From: Bacteroidales bacterium
GTDB lineage: Bacteria > Bacteroidota > Bacteroidia > Bacteroidales > UBA932
Assembly (NCBI GenBank): GCA_017465225.1
Contig: JAFTWQ010000022.1
Coordinates: 86,829 to 150,828, forward strand
Direction: 5' to 3'
DNA length: 64,000 nt
This document shows positions 8,684 to 16,633 of this stretch, one piece after another. Under the pieces are notes generated by a model. It made no database searches and was not told where the DNA came from. It saw nothing but the letters and a program-made list of their open reading frames with translations. The translations under genes and the position numbers were made by a program. Positions within the stretch are counted from its first letter, which is position 1. The number at the start of each line of letters is the position of its first letter.

Positions 8684-9790
8684 TCACATGCCTGAAATGA
8701 CGCTCAAGGCATCCGTGAGCAGGCTTATTAGGAATTCCGTCCCCCGGATCATGAACCCCGGACACAGCCCCATGCTGCTGAGCAGCATCACGGCCAGGGC
8801 TGAAGGTATGATCAGGCCGGTCAGGGGCAGGGCGATCAGGTTGGTCAGCATAAAATGCATTGGGAAGGAGTTGAAATAGTACCAAGCAAGCGGTCCGGTC
8901 GTGATCTGGCATGATATCGACATCGATGCCGAATTCCATATCCACCTTGTGCATTTCGCCAAAGCCTTGTCTTCGTGCGGCTGTCCCGGCCATAAAGACT
9001 TCATCCATGGAAATATGAATGCGATTCCGGCCATCGCGGCATATGAGAGCTGGAATCCGACGGACTGTACAGATGACGGGGATATCGCCAGCTGCACCAC
9101 GAGGGAGGTCATGAGGACCGATCCCGTGCTGTGATGGCGATGGGTCATGCGTGCGGCCTCATTGATGATTATGAACAGCAAGGCGCGGACGATGGATGCT
9201 CCGGCTCCGGCCGCAAGGGTATATGTCAGGCATATGGCTATGGTCGCGGCGGAGCGGGCGATGAGGGCTTGCCTGGTATTCCCGAAAAATGATGTGAGGT
9301 ACCTTGTGATCCCGTATATGATGCCTAGATGAAGTCCTGAAAGTGCCAGTATGTGTGAGGCCCCGCTGTCGCGGAATGCGGCGGTTATATCTTGCGGAAT
9401 GTCGCATCTTTCTCCTGTCAGAAGAGCTTTGACGATGGCGTTTGTGCTGCGGTCCGTGAACGGGACCGCGTCTGCCATTTCCTGCATCTTCATTCCTATG
9501 CTCCAGCCCCGTAGGTCTGCCGGGTCGATGGCGCTTATCCAGAGCAGCTTCCCGCATTCCCCGCAGAATCCGCCCAGAAGCAAGGCCAGGAATGCGATTG
9601 CTGTCCAGGAATGCGAAATCCTTCGTCCGGCCGGATGCATGGCGAGGCTTAAGGCTGCGGCAACCGCCGTCAGTGAGACGGATGCGTTTATGATATGGAT
9701 GTCGTATGATGATGATCCGGCGTATGTCGCGAGTGCTACTCCGGCTGCGAAAGGTAACGAGAACCCCGCAATCTCTCTCTCCACTTTCAT
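8684..9790 (-). CDS. comEC: ComEC/Rec2-type competence membrane protein, short form
   Basis: A 368-residue polytopic membrane protein with the ComEC core signature D-S-G-A-S-H-I-L-A-L-S-G-L-H near residue 141. Full ComEC proteins move single-stranded DNA across the inner membrane. This one carries the N-terminal hydrophobic region and the competence core but ends after the membrane part, without the C-terminal metallo-beta-lactamase domain found in many Gram-positive forms. About ten hydrophobic segments can be read. It has its own start close to, and divergent from, the ackA promoter. Its stop codon directly abuts the apbE stop (TGA|TCA), so the two genes converge with zero spacing. Confidence 0.85.
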   Translation of the reverse strand: MKVEREIAGFSLPFAAGVALATYAGSSSYDIHIINASVSLTAVAAALSLAMHPAGRRISHSWTAIAFLALLLGGFCGECGKLLWISAIDPADLRGWSIGMKMQEMADAVPFTDRSTNAIVKALLTGERCDIPQDITAAFRDSGASHILALSGLHLGIIYGITRYLTSFFGNTRQALIARSAATIAICLTYTLAAGAGASIVRALLFIIINEAARMTHRHHSTGSVLMTSLVVQLAISPSSVQSVGFQLSYAAMAGIAFIFPWMKSLWPGQPHEDKALAKCTRWIWNSASMSISCQITTGPLAWYYFNSFPMHFMLTNLIALPLTGLIIPSALAVMLLSSMGLCPGFMIRGTEFLISLLTDALSVISGM

Positions 9791-9800
9791 TTCGTACCTG

Positions 9801-9836
9801 TTTTTTGCGAAAGTAGCGATTATTTTTATAACTTTG
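9801..9836 (+). promoter_or_regulatory. Bacteroidota-type promoter for ackA-ptb-buk
   Basis: TTTG (9804-9807, at the end of a TTTTTTG run) and TAACTTTG (9829-9836) are separated by 21 bases, matching the -33/-7 promoter of Bacteroidota. Transcription would start near 9842, about 65 bases before the ackA ATG. Confidence 0.75.
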
Positions 9837-9906
9837 CAAAGATGTGGTGGGATTTCTTTGAAATTTCAACCGGAACCGGAAAAATACAATTAAAAAATCA
9901 CATAAA

Positions 9907-11118
9907 ATGATCGTTTTAGTACTCAATTGCGGAAGCTCATCGCTCAAGTATCAGCTGCTTGATATGAAGAGCGACGAAGTCTATGATCTTATCGCCAAGG
10001 GTCTTGTCGAGAGGATCGGAATGGAAACAGGCTGCCTTAAGCATCAGGCGACCGGAAAGGAGAAACTTGTAAAGGAAATGCCTATCGAGGATCACACCGT
10101 AGGTATCAGAGCCGTGATGGATGCTCTCCTTGACAAGGAATACGGCGTCCTCACAACACTCGAGGACATCGAGGCTGTAGGACATCGCGTTGTACATGGC
10201 GCAGAAGAATTCGTATGCAGCCAGCTTATCACAGACAAGGTCATCGCCCAGCTCGAGAAATGCTCTGTCTTCGCTCCGCTTCACAACCCTGCCAACATCC
10301 TCGGTATCAAGGCTGTCTCAGCAGTCCTTCCTACAGTGCCTCAGGTAGGTGTGTTCGATACAGCATTCCACCAGACAATGCCTTCATACGCATACATGTA
10401 TGCCCTTCCATATGAATATTATGAGAAGTACGGTGTACGTCGTTACGGATTCCACGGAACCAGCCACAGATATGTTTCTGCAAAGGGTGCGAAGTTCGCA
10501 GGACTTGATCCGGAGTGCTCGAAGGTGATTACATGCCACCTCGGAAACGGAAGCTCTATCGCTGCTGTCCTTAACGGAAAGTCGATCGACACGACAATGG
10601 GCTTCACTCCGCTTGAGGGTCTCATCATGGGTACAAGATGCGGAAACATCGACCCTGAGATCGTTACATACATTCAGGAGAAGGAAGGCCTTACTGCTGC
10701 GGAGATGAGCAAGGTGCTCAACAAGAAGAGCGGTTTCCTCGGACTTTCATGCGTTTCATCGGATGCACGTGACCTCAATGATGCGGCAAATGCCGGAGAC
10801 GAGAAGGCGAAGCTGACTCTCAAGAAGCTTACATACGACATCACCAAATTCATCGGCGGTTATGCCGCTGCAATGAACGGTGTTGACCTCATCGTCTTCA
10901 CAGGAGGTATCGGCGAGAACAACAGCCGTCTCCGCAGACGCATCTGCGAGAACCTTACATATCTCGGTGTCAAGTTCGATTATGACGCAAATGTGGCGAC
11001 AGGCCAGGATGTGATGATCACTCTTCCGGATTCGGACGTGAAGGTTGCTGTCATCACTACCAATGAGGAGCTCATGATCGCTCGCGATACAATGAATATC
11101 GTCCAGAACGAAGAATAA
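9907..11118 (+). CDS. ackA: Acetate kinase
   Basis: A 403-residue cytoplasmic kinase that interconverts acetyl phosphate plus ADP and acetate plus ATP. Family signatures are present: V-L-N-C-G-S-S-S-L-K-Y near residue 5, the central H-R-V-V-H-G near 96, F-D-T-A-F-H near 155, F-H-G-T-S-H near 184, H-L-G-N-G-S-S near 213 and F-T-G-G-I-G-E-N near 332. Length is standard. The promoter upstream is strong and codons look selected for high expression. It is followed not by pta but by a phosphate butyryltransferase gene and butyrate kinase, so the acetyl-phosphate source must be that enzyme or a Pta encoded elsewhere. Confidence 0.97.
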   Translation: MIVLVLNCGSSSLKYQLLDMKSDEVYDLIAKGLVERIGMETGCLKHQATGKEKLVKEMPIEDHTVGIRAVMDALLDKEYGVLTTLEDIEAVGHRVVHGAEEFVCSQLITDKVIAQLEKCSVFAPLHNPANILGIKAVSAVLPTVPQVGVFDTAFHQTMPSYAYMYALPYEYYEKYGVRRYGFHGTSHRYVSAKGAKFAGLDPECSKVITCHLGNGSSIAAVLNGKSIDTTMGFTPLEGLIMGTRCGNIDPEIVTYIQEKEGLTAAEMSKVLNKKSGFLGLSCVSSDARDLNDAANAGDEKAKLTLKKLTYDITKFIGGYAAAMNGVDLIVFTGGIGENNSRLRRRICENLTYLGVKFDYDANVATGQDVMITLPDSDVKVAVITTNEELMIARDTMNIVQNEE

Positions 11119-11124
11119 AACCAG

Positions 11125-11143
11125 TCCCCGGCATGTCCGGGGA
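11125..11143 (+). other. Intercistronic hairpin between ackA and ptb
   Basis: TCCCCGG (11125-11131), loop CATGT, CCGGGGA (11137-11143): a perfect 7-bp GC-rich stem. The following TTAATTG is not a T tract, so partial termination or protection of the ackA transcript 3' end is more likely than full termination. Confidence 0.6.
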
Positions 11144-11158
11144 TTAATTGCATATACG

Positions 11159-12067
11159 ATGTTTACAAGTTTTGAAGAAATTTTCGCCGAACTTCGCGGC
11201 AGAGGTACCAGAAAGCGCATGATCGCTGCCTGGGGTGTTGACAGTCATACCGTTGCGGCTGCAGCAAAGGCTGTGGAACTTGGCCTGGCCGATGTCACTC
11301 TTGTCGGTGACGAGGCTTTGATCGCAGAGGCGTGCAAGGAGGAGGGTGTGGATGTTTCCATCTTCACTATCGTTCACAATCCCAACGAGCTTCCTGCCGT
11401 CGCCCAGGCTGTGCAGATGATCCGTGAGGGCCAGGGAGACTTCCTTATGAAGGGACTTTGCTCTACTGACAAGTTCCTCCGTGCCATCCTGAACAAGGAG
11501 ACAGGTCTTCTTCCTCCGAAGGGTACACTTACCCATTGTACGACTCTGGAGATTCCGAGCTATCACAAGCTCCTCTTCGTGGGAGATGTCGCTGTGATTC
11601 CTGCACCTGACATCAAGCAGAAACAGATCATCATGGAATGTCTCGTGAGGACTGCAAAGTCTGTAGGAGTTGCAAAGCCGAAGGTTGCTATAATCGCAGC
11701 TACCGAGCAGGTGCTTGCCAGCCAGCCGGCTACAATAGAGGCCGCCATGCTTTCCAAGATGGTGGAGCGTGGACAGATCAAGGGATGCGTGGCAGACGGT
11801 CCGCTTGCTCTTGATGTGGCGATCGATCAGGAATCTGTAGACATCAAGGGGCTTGTCAGCCCGGTTGCCGGTGATGCGGATTGCCTTCTTTTCCCTAACA
11901 TCGAGTCCGGAAATGTCTTCTACAAGGCTAATTCCAAGCTTGTTCCGGGAGTCAAGCAGTCGGGCATCCTCGTCGGAGCGAAGGTTCCGTGCGTGCTTTC
12001 AAGCCGTGCCGACAGCATCGATACGAAGCTCAATTCGATCGCGATCGCCGCAATGGCCGTGAACTAG
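11159..12067 (+). CDS. ptb: Phosphate butyryltransferase (phosphate acyltransferase family)
   Basis: A 302-residue enzyme of the phosphate acetyl/butyryltransferase family, which exchanges CoA for phosphate on acyl-CoA. It matches the Ptb length (about 300 residues, against about 330 or 700 for Pta). The N-terminal A-A-W-G-V-D-S-H-T, the central F-L-M-K-G-L-C-S-T-D, C-T-T-L-E-I-P and the C-terminal D-C-L-L-F-P-N-I-E-S-G-N-V-F-Y-K are typical. Lying directly before butyrate kinase supports a butyryl- or branched-acyl-CoA substrate. Activity on acetyl-CoA cannot be excluded. It is 40 bases after ackA and 46 bases before buk. Confidence 0.9.
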   Translation: MFTSFEEIFAELRGRGTRKRMIAAWGVDSHTVAAAAKAVELGLADVTLVGDEALIAEACKEEGVDVSIFTIVHNPNELPAVAQAVQMIREGQGDFLMKGLCSTDKFLRAILNKETGLLPPKGTLTHCTTLEIPSYHKLLFVGDVAVIPAPDIKQKQIIMECLVRTAKSVGVAKPKVAIIAATEQVLASQPATIEAAMLSKMVERGQIKGCVADGPLALDVAIDQESVDIKGLVSPVAGDADCLLFPNIESGNVFYKANSKLVPGVKQSGILVGAKVPCVLSSRADSIDTKLNSIAIAAMAVN

Positions 12068-12113
12068 TTTAAATCAGTTCGGGAATGTTCAATCAAGTAA
12101 AACTGTTGAAAAT

Positions 12114-13229
12114 ATGAAAGGTAGAATACTGGTTATCAATACCGGCTCCACCTCGACAAAGATTGCAGTCTATGACTCGGGAGAGATGATGTTTGAGAAA
12201 GGCCTCACTCACTCTGCCGAGGAAATAGCTTCTTACGAATCCGTGATGGATCAGACGCCTATGCGCCGTGATGCAATTACGGATTTCCTGATCGAGAAAG
12301 GCATTGCTCTGCATACCTTGGATATCGCAATGGCTCGTGGAGGACTCATAACCCCGATCAGAACGGGTGTCTATGAAGTGAATCAGGAAATGCGTGATGC
12401 GCTCATGGCCGCAAAGGAAGGCGCTCATGCATGCAACCTCAGCGCTCTGATAGCGGATGACATCGCTGTCATGGTGAACAAGGAAAGAGAGGAAAAGGAC
12501 ATTGCTGAAAAATGCCGCGCCTTCATCGCTGACCCTCCGATGGCAGACGAAATGCTTCCGGAAGTGAAGGTGGGTGGTCTTCCGGAGTTCCCTCGCAGGA
12601 CTCTTTTCCATGCATTGAATTCCCGTGCTATGGTCCGCCGTTATGCCAGAAGCATAGGCAAGACCAACAAGGAGGTTACCGTTATCGTGGCTCACATGGG
12701 AGGCGGATCTTCTGTTTCTCTGCATCGTAATGGCCTTGTCATCGATACCAATGATGCACTTGGCGGAGACGGCCCTATAAGCCCTGAACGTGCAGGAAGC
12801 GTACCTGCATTCCCTCTTGTGGAGAAATGCTTCAGCGGACAGTGGACAGAGGCCCAGATCAAGAAAAGACTTGTCGGCCGTGGTGGTGCAGTCGCATATT
12901 TCGGCACCAATGACTTCCGTGAACTTACTGCGAGAGCGGAGGCGGGAGATGAGGCATGTGCGACATTCCTGAAGGGTTACTGCATCTCTGTCGCAAAGTA
13001 TATCGCAGCGCTTGCGACAGTGGTATGCGGAAAGGTGGATGCGATAATCCTTACCGGTGGAATCGCGTACAGCAAGCCTATCGTGGCAGACATCAAGGAA
13101 AGGGTAGGTTTCATCGCTCCGGTCGAAATCTATGCCGGTGAAAATGAGCTTGAGTCGCTTGCGGAGAACGGATACGGAATCCTTGCAGGTGAGTTCGATA
13201 TCAAATACTATCATCCGGACCATTTTTGA
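12114..13229 (+). CDS. buk: Butyrate kinase
   Basis: A 371-residue member of the acetate-kinase/ASKHA superfamily that makes butyrate (or isobutyrate/isovalerate) and ATP from the acyl phosphate. Motifs include I-L-V-I-N-T-G-S-T-S-T-K at residue 4, A-R-G-G-L near 75, A-H-M-G-G-G-S-S near 194, D-G-P-I-S-P-E-R-A-G near 221 and I-I-L-T-G-G-I-A near 316. Length is normal for the family. Together with ptb it forms the kinase route to butyrate, in contrast to the CoA-transferase route. Downstream is a hairpin that overlaps the promoter region of the GH28 gene. Confidence 0.94.
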   Translation: MKGRILVINTGSTSTKIAVYDSGEMMFEKGLTHSAEEIASYESVMDQTPMRRDAITDFLIEKGIALHTLDIAMARGGLITPIRTGVYEVNQEMRDALMAAKEGAHACNLSALIADDIAVMVNKEREEKDIAEKCRAFIADPPMADEMLPEVKVGGLPEFPRRTLFHALNSRAMVRRYARSIGKTNKEVTVIVAHMGGGSSVSLHRNGLVIDTNDALGGDGPISPERAGSVPAFPLVEKCFSGQWTEAQIKKRLVGRGGAVAYFGTNDFRELTARAEAGDEACATFLKGYCISVAKYIAALATVVCGKVDAIILTGGIAYSKPIVADIKERVGFIAPVEIYAGENELESLAENGYGILAGEFDIKYYHPDHF

Positions 13230-13268
13230 CGAATAATCTATCCTTTGCGATAAAAAATCTTATGAAAT

Positions 13269-13311
13269 AAGCCTGTTAATGGTTATTTTTGCAATAATCA
13301 CTAACAGGCTT
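13269..13311 (+). promoter_or_regulatory. Dyad with nested -7 element before the GH28 gene
   Basis: AAGCCTGTTA (13269-13278) and its exact complement TAACAGGCTT (13302-13311) flank 23 bases that contain TATTTTTG (13284-13291), a match to the Bacteroidota -7 box. Transcription would begin near 13297, inside or at the edge of the right arm, giving a leader of about 20 bases. The right arm is followed by TTCT, so the same dyad could end the buk transcript. A clear -33 box was not found at the usual distance. Confidence 0.55.
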
Positions 13312-13316
13312 TTCTT

Positions 13317-14930
13317 ATGACCACATTCAGCACAAGACTGATCAGGCTTGCTTCGGCCATCATCCTGGGCCTCGGCTTGCTTTCATGCAGCTCGGACTAC
13401 GAGTTCGCTTACCTTTACAGGAATCTTCCGTTCGATATGGAGAAGGTGCATCGTCCGCAGATTCCGCCTCGCCAGATAAGCGTGGCAGACTATGGCGGCG
13501 TGGGTGACGGTGTCACATTGAATACCGATGCATTCGCAAAGGCGATCGATGTCCTCGTTGAGAACGGAGGCGGCAGGCTTGTCGTTCCTAAAGGTGTATG
13601 GCTTACCGGCCCGATCACTCTCAAGGACAATATCGAGCTCCATGTGACTCCGGATGCAGTGCTTTTGTTCTCTACCGACCGCAGCCTCTATCCTATTGTG
13701 GAGACTGTGTTCGAGGGACTGGACACCAGACGCTGCCTTGCTCCGATAAATGCCGACGGAGCGAAGAACATCGCTATCACCGGTGGAGGTACCATCGATG
13801 GAAACGGTGACTCATGGCGTCAGGTGAAGAAATCGAAGATGGCTCCTTCGCAGTGGAAGGAACTGCTCAAGAGCGGCGGATTCACCAACAGGAAGGGTGA
13901 TGTATGGTATCCTGATTCGAGTTCTTACCGCGGATCGGTAGTCAGCGATGCATTCAATGTGCCTCAGGGCCTGACAACTGATGAGGAATGGAACAGCGTG
14001 AAGACATATCTCCGTCCTGTGCTCATCGGCCTGAAGAATTGCGAGAATGTGCTTCTCGAGGACTGCCTTTTCCAGAATTCACCATGCTGGAATATTCACC
14101 CTCTTATGTGCAGGAATGTGATAATCAATAATATAACCGTACGTAATCCATGGTATTCGCAGAACGGAGACGGCCTCGATGTGGATTCGTGCGAGGATGT
14201 GCTTGTGATCAATTCCAGCTTCGATGTAGGAGATGATGCCATCTGCATCAAGTCAGGAAAGAACGAGGACGGACGCAGAAGGGCAAGGCCATGCCGCAAC
14301 CTTATCGTCGACAACTGCATAGTGTTCCATGGTCATGGAGGCTTCGTTGTGGGAAGTGAGATGTCCGGCGGCGTCCAGAACATCAGCGTCACCAACTGCC
14401 GTTTCCTCGGAACTGATGTCGGCCTGCGCTTCAAGAGCTGCAGAGGCCGTGGCGGAGTCGTAGAGAATATCCATATCAGCGATATCGTTATGATGGACAT
14501 ACCTACAGAACCTCTGCTTTTTGACCTTCATTATGGCGGAAAATCGGCCGTTGAGGCTGCTGCAGACGGTATGACTGCGTTTGATGTCGAGTATGTTCCG
14601 GCAGATGAGACCACTCCGCAGTTCAAGGACATCTATATCAAGGACGTAGTCTGCAGCGGAGCTGCCAGGGCGATGTATTTCAACGGAATTCCTGAAAAGA
14701 ACATCGAGAACATCGTGGTAGAGAACTGCGAGATCGTTTCTGACAAGGGCGCGGATCTCCGTTATTCTACCGGCGTTGTTCTTAAGAATGTGCAGATCAC
14801 TCAGGCTGACAGCCTCGGATACAGCCTTGCCAACTGCAAGAATGTGGTTATGCAGAATTGTAAGGATGCTTCAGGCAATGTGAAGCCGGATGTGTTCCAG
14901 TACAAGTCTGAAAATGTGGTGATTGAATAA
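13317..14930 (+). CDS. GH28 polygalacturonase lipoprotein
   Basis: A 537-residue right-handed beta-helix glycoside hydrolase of family 28, which hydrolyses alpha-1,4-galacturonosyl bonds in pectin. The lipobox L-L-S-C places the lipid Cys near residue 24. The start of the catalytic part is marked by Y-G-G-V-G-D-G-V (about 60). The catalytic set is visible: N-G-D-G-L-D (Asp285), G-D-D-A-I-C (Asp306, Asp307), G-H-G-G (His340) and R-F-K-S near 372. Exo or endo action cannot be read from sequence; the long loops and Bacteroidota context favour exo. It opens the pectin locus and precedes the esterase fusion by 11 bases. Confidence 0.93.
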   Translation: MTTFSTRLIRLASAIILGLGLLSCSSDYEFAYLYRNLPFDMEKVHRPQIPPRQISVADYGGVGDGVTLNTDAFAKAIDVLVENGGGRLVVPKGVWLTGPITLKDNIELHVTPDAVLLFSTDRSLYPIVETVFEGLDTRRCLAPINADGAKNIAITGGGTIDGNGDSWRQVKKSKMAPSQWKELLKSGGFTNRKGDVWYPDSSSYRGSVVSDAFNVPQGLTTDEEWNSVKTYLRPVLIGLKNCENVLLEDCLFQNSPCWNIHPLMCRNVIINNITVRNPWYSQNGDGLDVDSCEDVLVINSSFDVGDDAICIKSGKNEDGRRRARPCRNLIVDNCIVFHGHGGFVVGSEMSGGVQNISVTNCRFLGTDVGLRFKSCRGRGGVVENIHISDIVMMDIPTEPLLFDLHYGGKSAVEAAADGMTAFDVEYVPADETTPQFKDIYIKDVVCSGAARAMYFNGIPEKNIENIVVENCEIVSDKGADLRYSTGVVLKNVQITQADSLGYSLANCKNVVMQNCKDASGNVKPDVFQYKSENVVIE

Positions 14931-14941
14931 TCGTATACGAT

Positions 14942-16633
14942 ATGAAGAAGATTGCAGTTATCTTTTTTACGCTGATGCTTTCACTGGGTATGGCCGCCCA
15001 GGATAAGGTAGTCCTTCGTCTTATGGGTGATTCCACCATGGCGGACAAGGATCTTTCATATGAGAATCCCGAGCGTGGCTGGGGCCAGAGGCTCAAATCG
15101 CATGTCGATACAAATGTCATTGTCGCGAATTATGCCCAGAACGGCCGCAGCACCAAGAGTGTGCAGACCCTAGGCATATGGGACCGCGTAAAGACAGACC
15201 TCAAGGCAGGGGAGTATCTTTTCATCCAGTTCGGACACAATGACTCAAAGGAGTCCGATACCACCCGCTATGCCGCTCCATTCGGCGCATATCAGGATAA
15301 TATCAGGCTTTTCGTGGACCATGCCTTGAGCGTCGGAGCAAAGCCTGTGCTTTTCACACCAGTGTCGAGAAGATGGTTTGATGATGAGGGAAAACTCAAG
15401 GAAAACTGCCATGGAGATTATCCTGCGGCAGTCATGCAGATTGCCGAAGAATATGGCCTTCCTCTGATTGACGCCAACAGGATCACGCAGGCTTGGCTGA
15501 AGAGTCTCGGCGATGAGCCATCCCGCAGATATTACATGTGGGTAGAGAAGGGTACGAACCCGAAGCATCCTGACGGAAAGATAGATAACACTCATACCAA
15601 TGTGGCAGGAGCACGCCAGATAGTGAATCTTCTTCTTCCGGAGATCGTGAAGGTGATTCCGGAGCTTGCAGAGCATGTGGTTGATTATGACTTTGTCGTT
15701 GCAAAGGACGGCAGTGGAGATTTCTTTACTGTCCAGGAGGCTGTGAATGCCGCTCCGGATTATTGCAAGCAGGACGAGACCACGATCTATATCAAGGATG
15801 GTGTCTATGAAGAGAAGGTGACCATTCCGACAAACAAGCAGAGGCTTCATCTGATCGGTCAGTCGGCAGAGAAAACCGTGATCACGTGGAGTGACTTTGC
15901 CCAGAAGATCGGCCCGACAGGCTATGAGATGGGCACATCCGCGACCTCTACCGTCTTTCTTTATGCTTCGGACTTCCTTGCCGAGAATCTTACGATAGAG
16001 AATGCCGCTGGCGAAGGAAAGTCCATCGGGCAGGCATGTGCAATAACGGTTGACGGCGATCGCGTGGCATTTGTCAACTGCCGTTTCGTGGCCAATCAGG
16101 ATACGATCTATACATACGGAAAGGGCCAGCATCAGTATTTCAAAGGCTGCTGGATAGAAGGAACGACCGATTTCATCTTCGGAGCATCGACATGCTGGTT
16201 CGAGGACTGCACGATCCTCAGCAAGAAGAACAGTTATGTGACGGCTGCTTCGACACCTGAGCGGGAAGAGTTCGGATATGTCTTCAACAACTGCAGGCTC
16301 ATCCATGATGAAAATACGGACAAGGTCTATCTCGGACGTCCATGGCGTTCGTTCGCAAAGACCGTCTTCATAAATTGCGAACTCGGAGACCATATCCTCA
16401 AGGAGGGATGGCACAACTGGGGCAAGCCATATGCCGAGAAGACTACATTCTATGCTGAATACGGAAGCAAGGGACCGGGAGCGGCTTCGAAGAAAGAGCG
16501 CGTGAAATGGTCACATCAGCTGAAGGACAAGGATCTGGGTAAGTATACTCCGGAAAATGTCCTCCAGTGCGGGAGCGAGCAGGACAAGCATGGAAAGAAT
16601 GTGAAGGTCGAGTGGTATTTCAAAGTCTTTTAA
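14942..16633 (+). CDS. CE12 acetylesterase - CE8 pectin methylesterase fusion
   Basis: A 563-residue two-domain secreted esterase with a Sec signal peptide (cleavage near A-A-Q, residue 20). Residues about 25-235 form an SGNH hydrolase like rhamnogalacturonan acetylesterase (CE12), with G-D-S-T (Ser31), F-G-H-N-D and H-T-N-V-A-G-A near residue 218. Residues about 240-563 form a CE8 beta-helix pectin methylesterase, with A-N-Q-D-T-I-Y, the catalytic G-T-T-D-F-I-F-G and Y-L-G-R-P-W-R. One protein can therefore strip acetyl and methyl groups before lyase or hydrolase attack. No lipobox is present, so periplasm is the likely location. The stop overlaps the start of the regulator gene (TAATG). Confidence 0.95.
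   Translation: MKKIAVIFFTLMLSLGMAAQDKVVLRLMGDSTMADKDLSYENPERGWGQRLKSHVDTNVIVANYAQNGRSTKSVQTLGIWDRVKTDLKAGEYLFIQFGHNDSKESDTTRYAAPFGAYQDNIRLFVDHALSVGAKPVLFTPVSRRWFDDEGKLKENCHGDYPAAVMQIAEEYGLPLIDANRITQAWLKSLGDEPSRRYYMWVEKGTNPKHPDGKIDNTHTNVAGARQIVNLLLPEIVKVIPELAEHVVDYDFVVAKDGSGDFFTVQEAVNAAPDYCKQDETTIYIKDGVYEEKVTIPTNKQRLHLIGQSAEKTVITWSDFAQKIGPTGYEMGTSATSTVFLYASDFLAENLTIENAAGEGKSIGQACAITVDGDRVAFVNCRFVANQDTIYTYGKGQHQYFKGCWIEGTTDFIFGASTCWFEDCTILSKKNSYVTAASTPEREEFGYVFNNCRLIHDENTDKVYLGRPWRSFAKTVFINCELGDHILKEGWHNWGKPYAEKTTFYAEYGSKGPGAASKKERVKWSHQLKDKDLGKYTPENVLQCGSEQDKHGKNVKVEWYFKVF

Noticed and set aside
12093-13223. Long minus-strand frame of 376 codons opposite buk
   Set aside because: It lies entirely antisense to a clear butyrate kinase gene and shows no recognisable domain.
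15245-16414. Minus-strand frame of 389 codons opposite the esterase fusion
   Set aside because: Both esterase domains on the plus strand have intact catalytic motifs, so the antisense frame is incidental.
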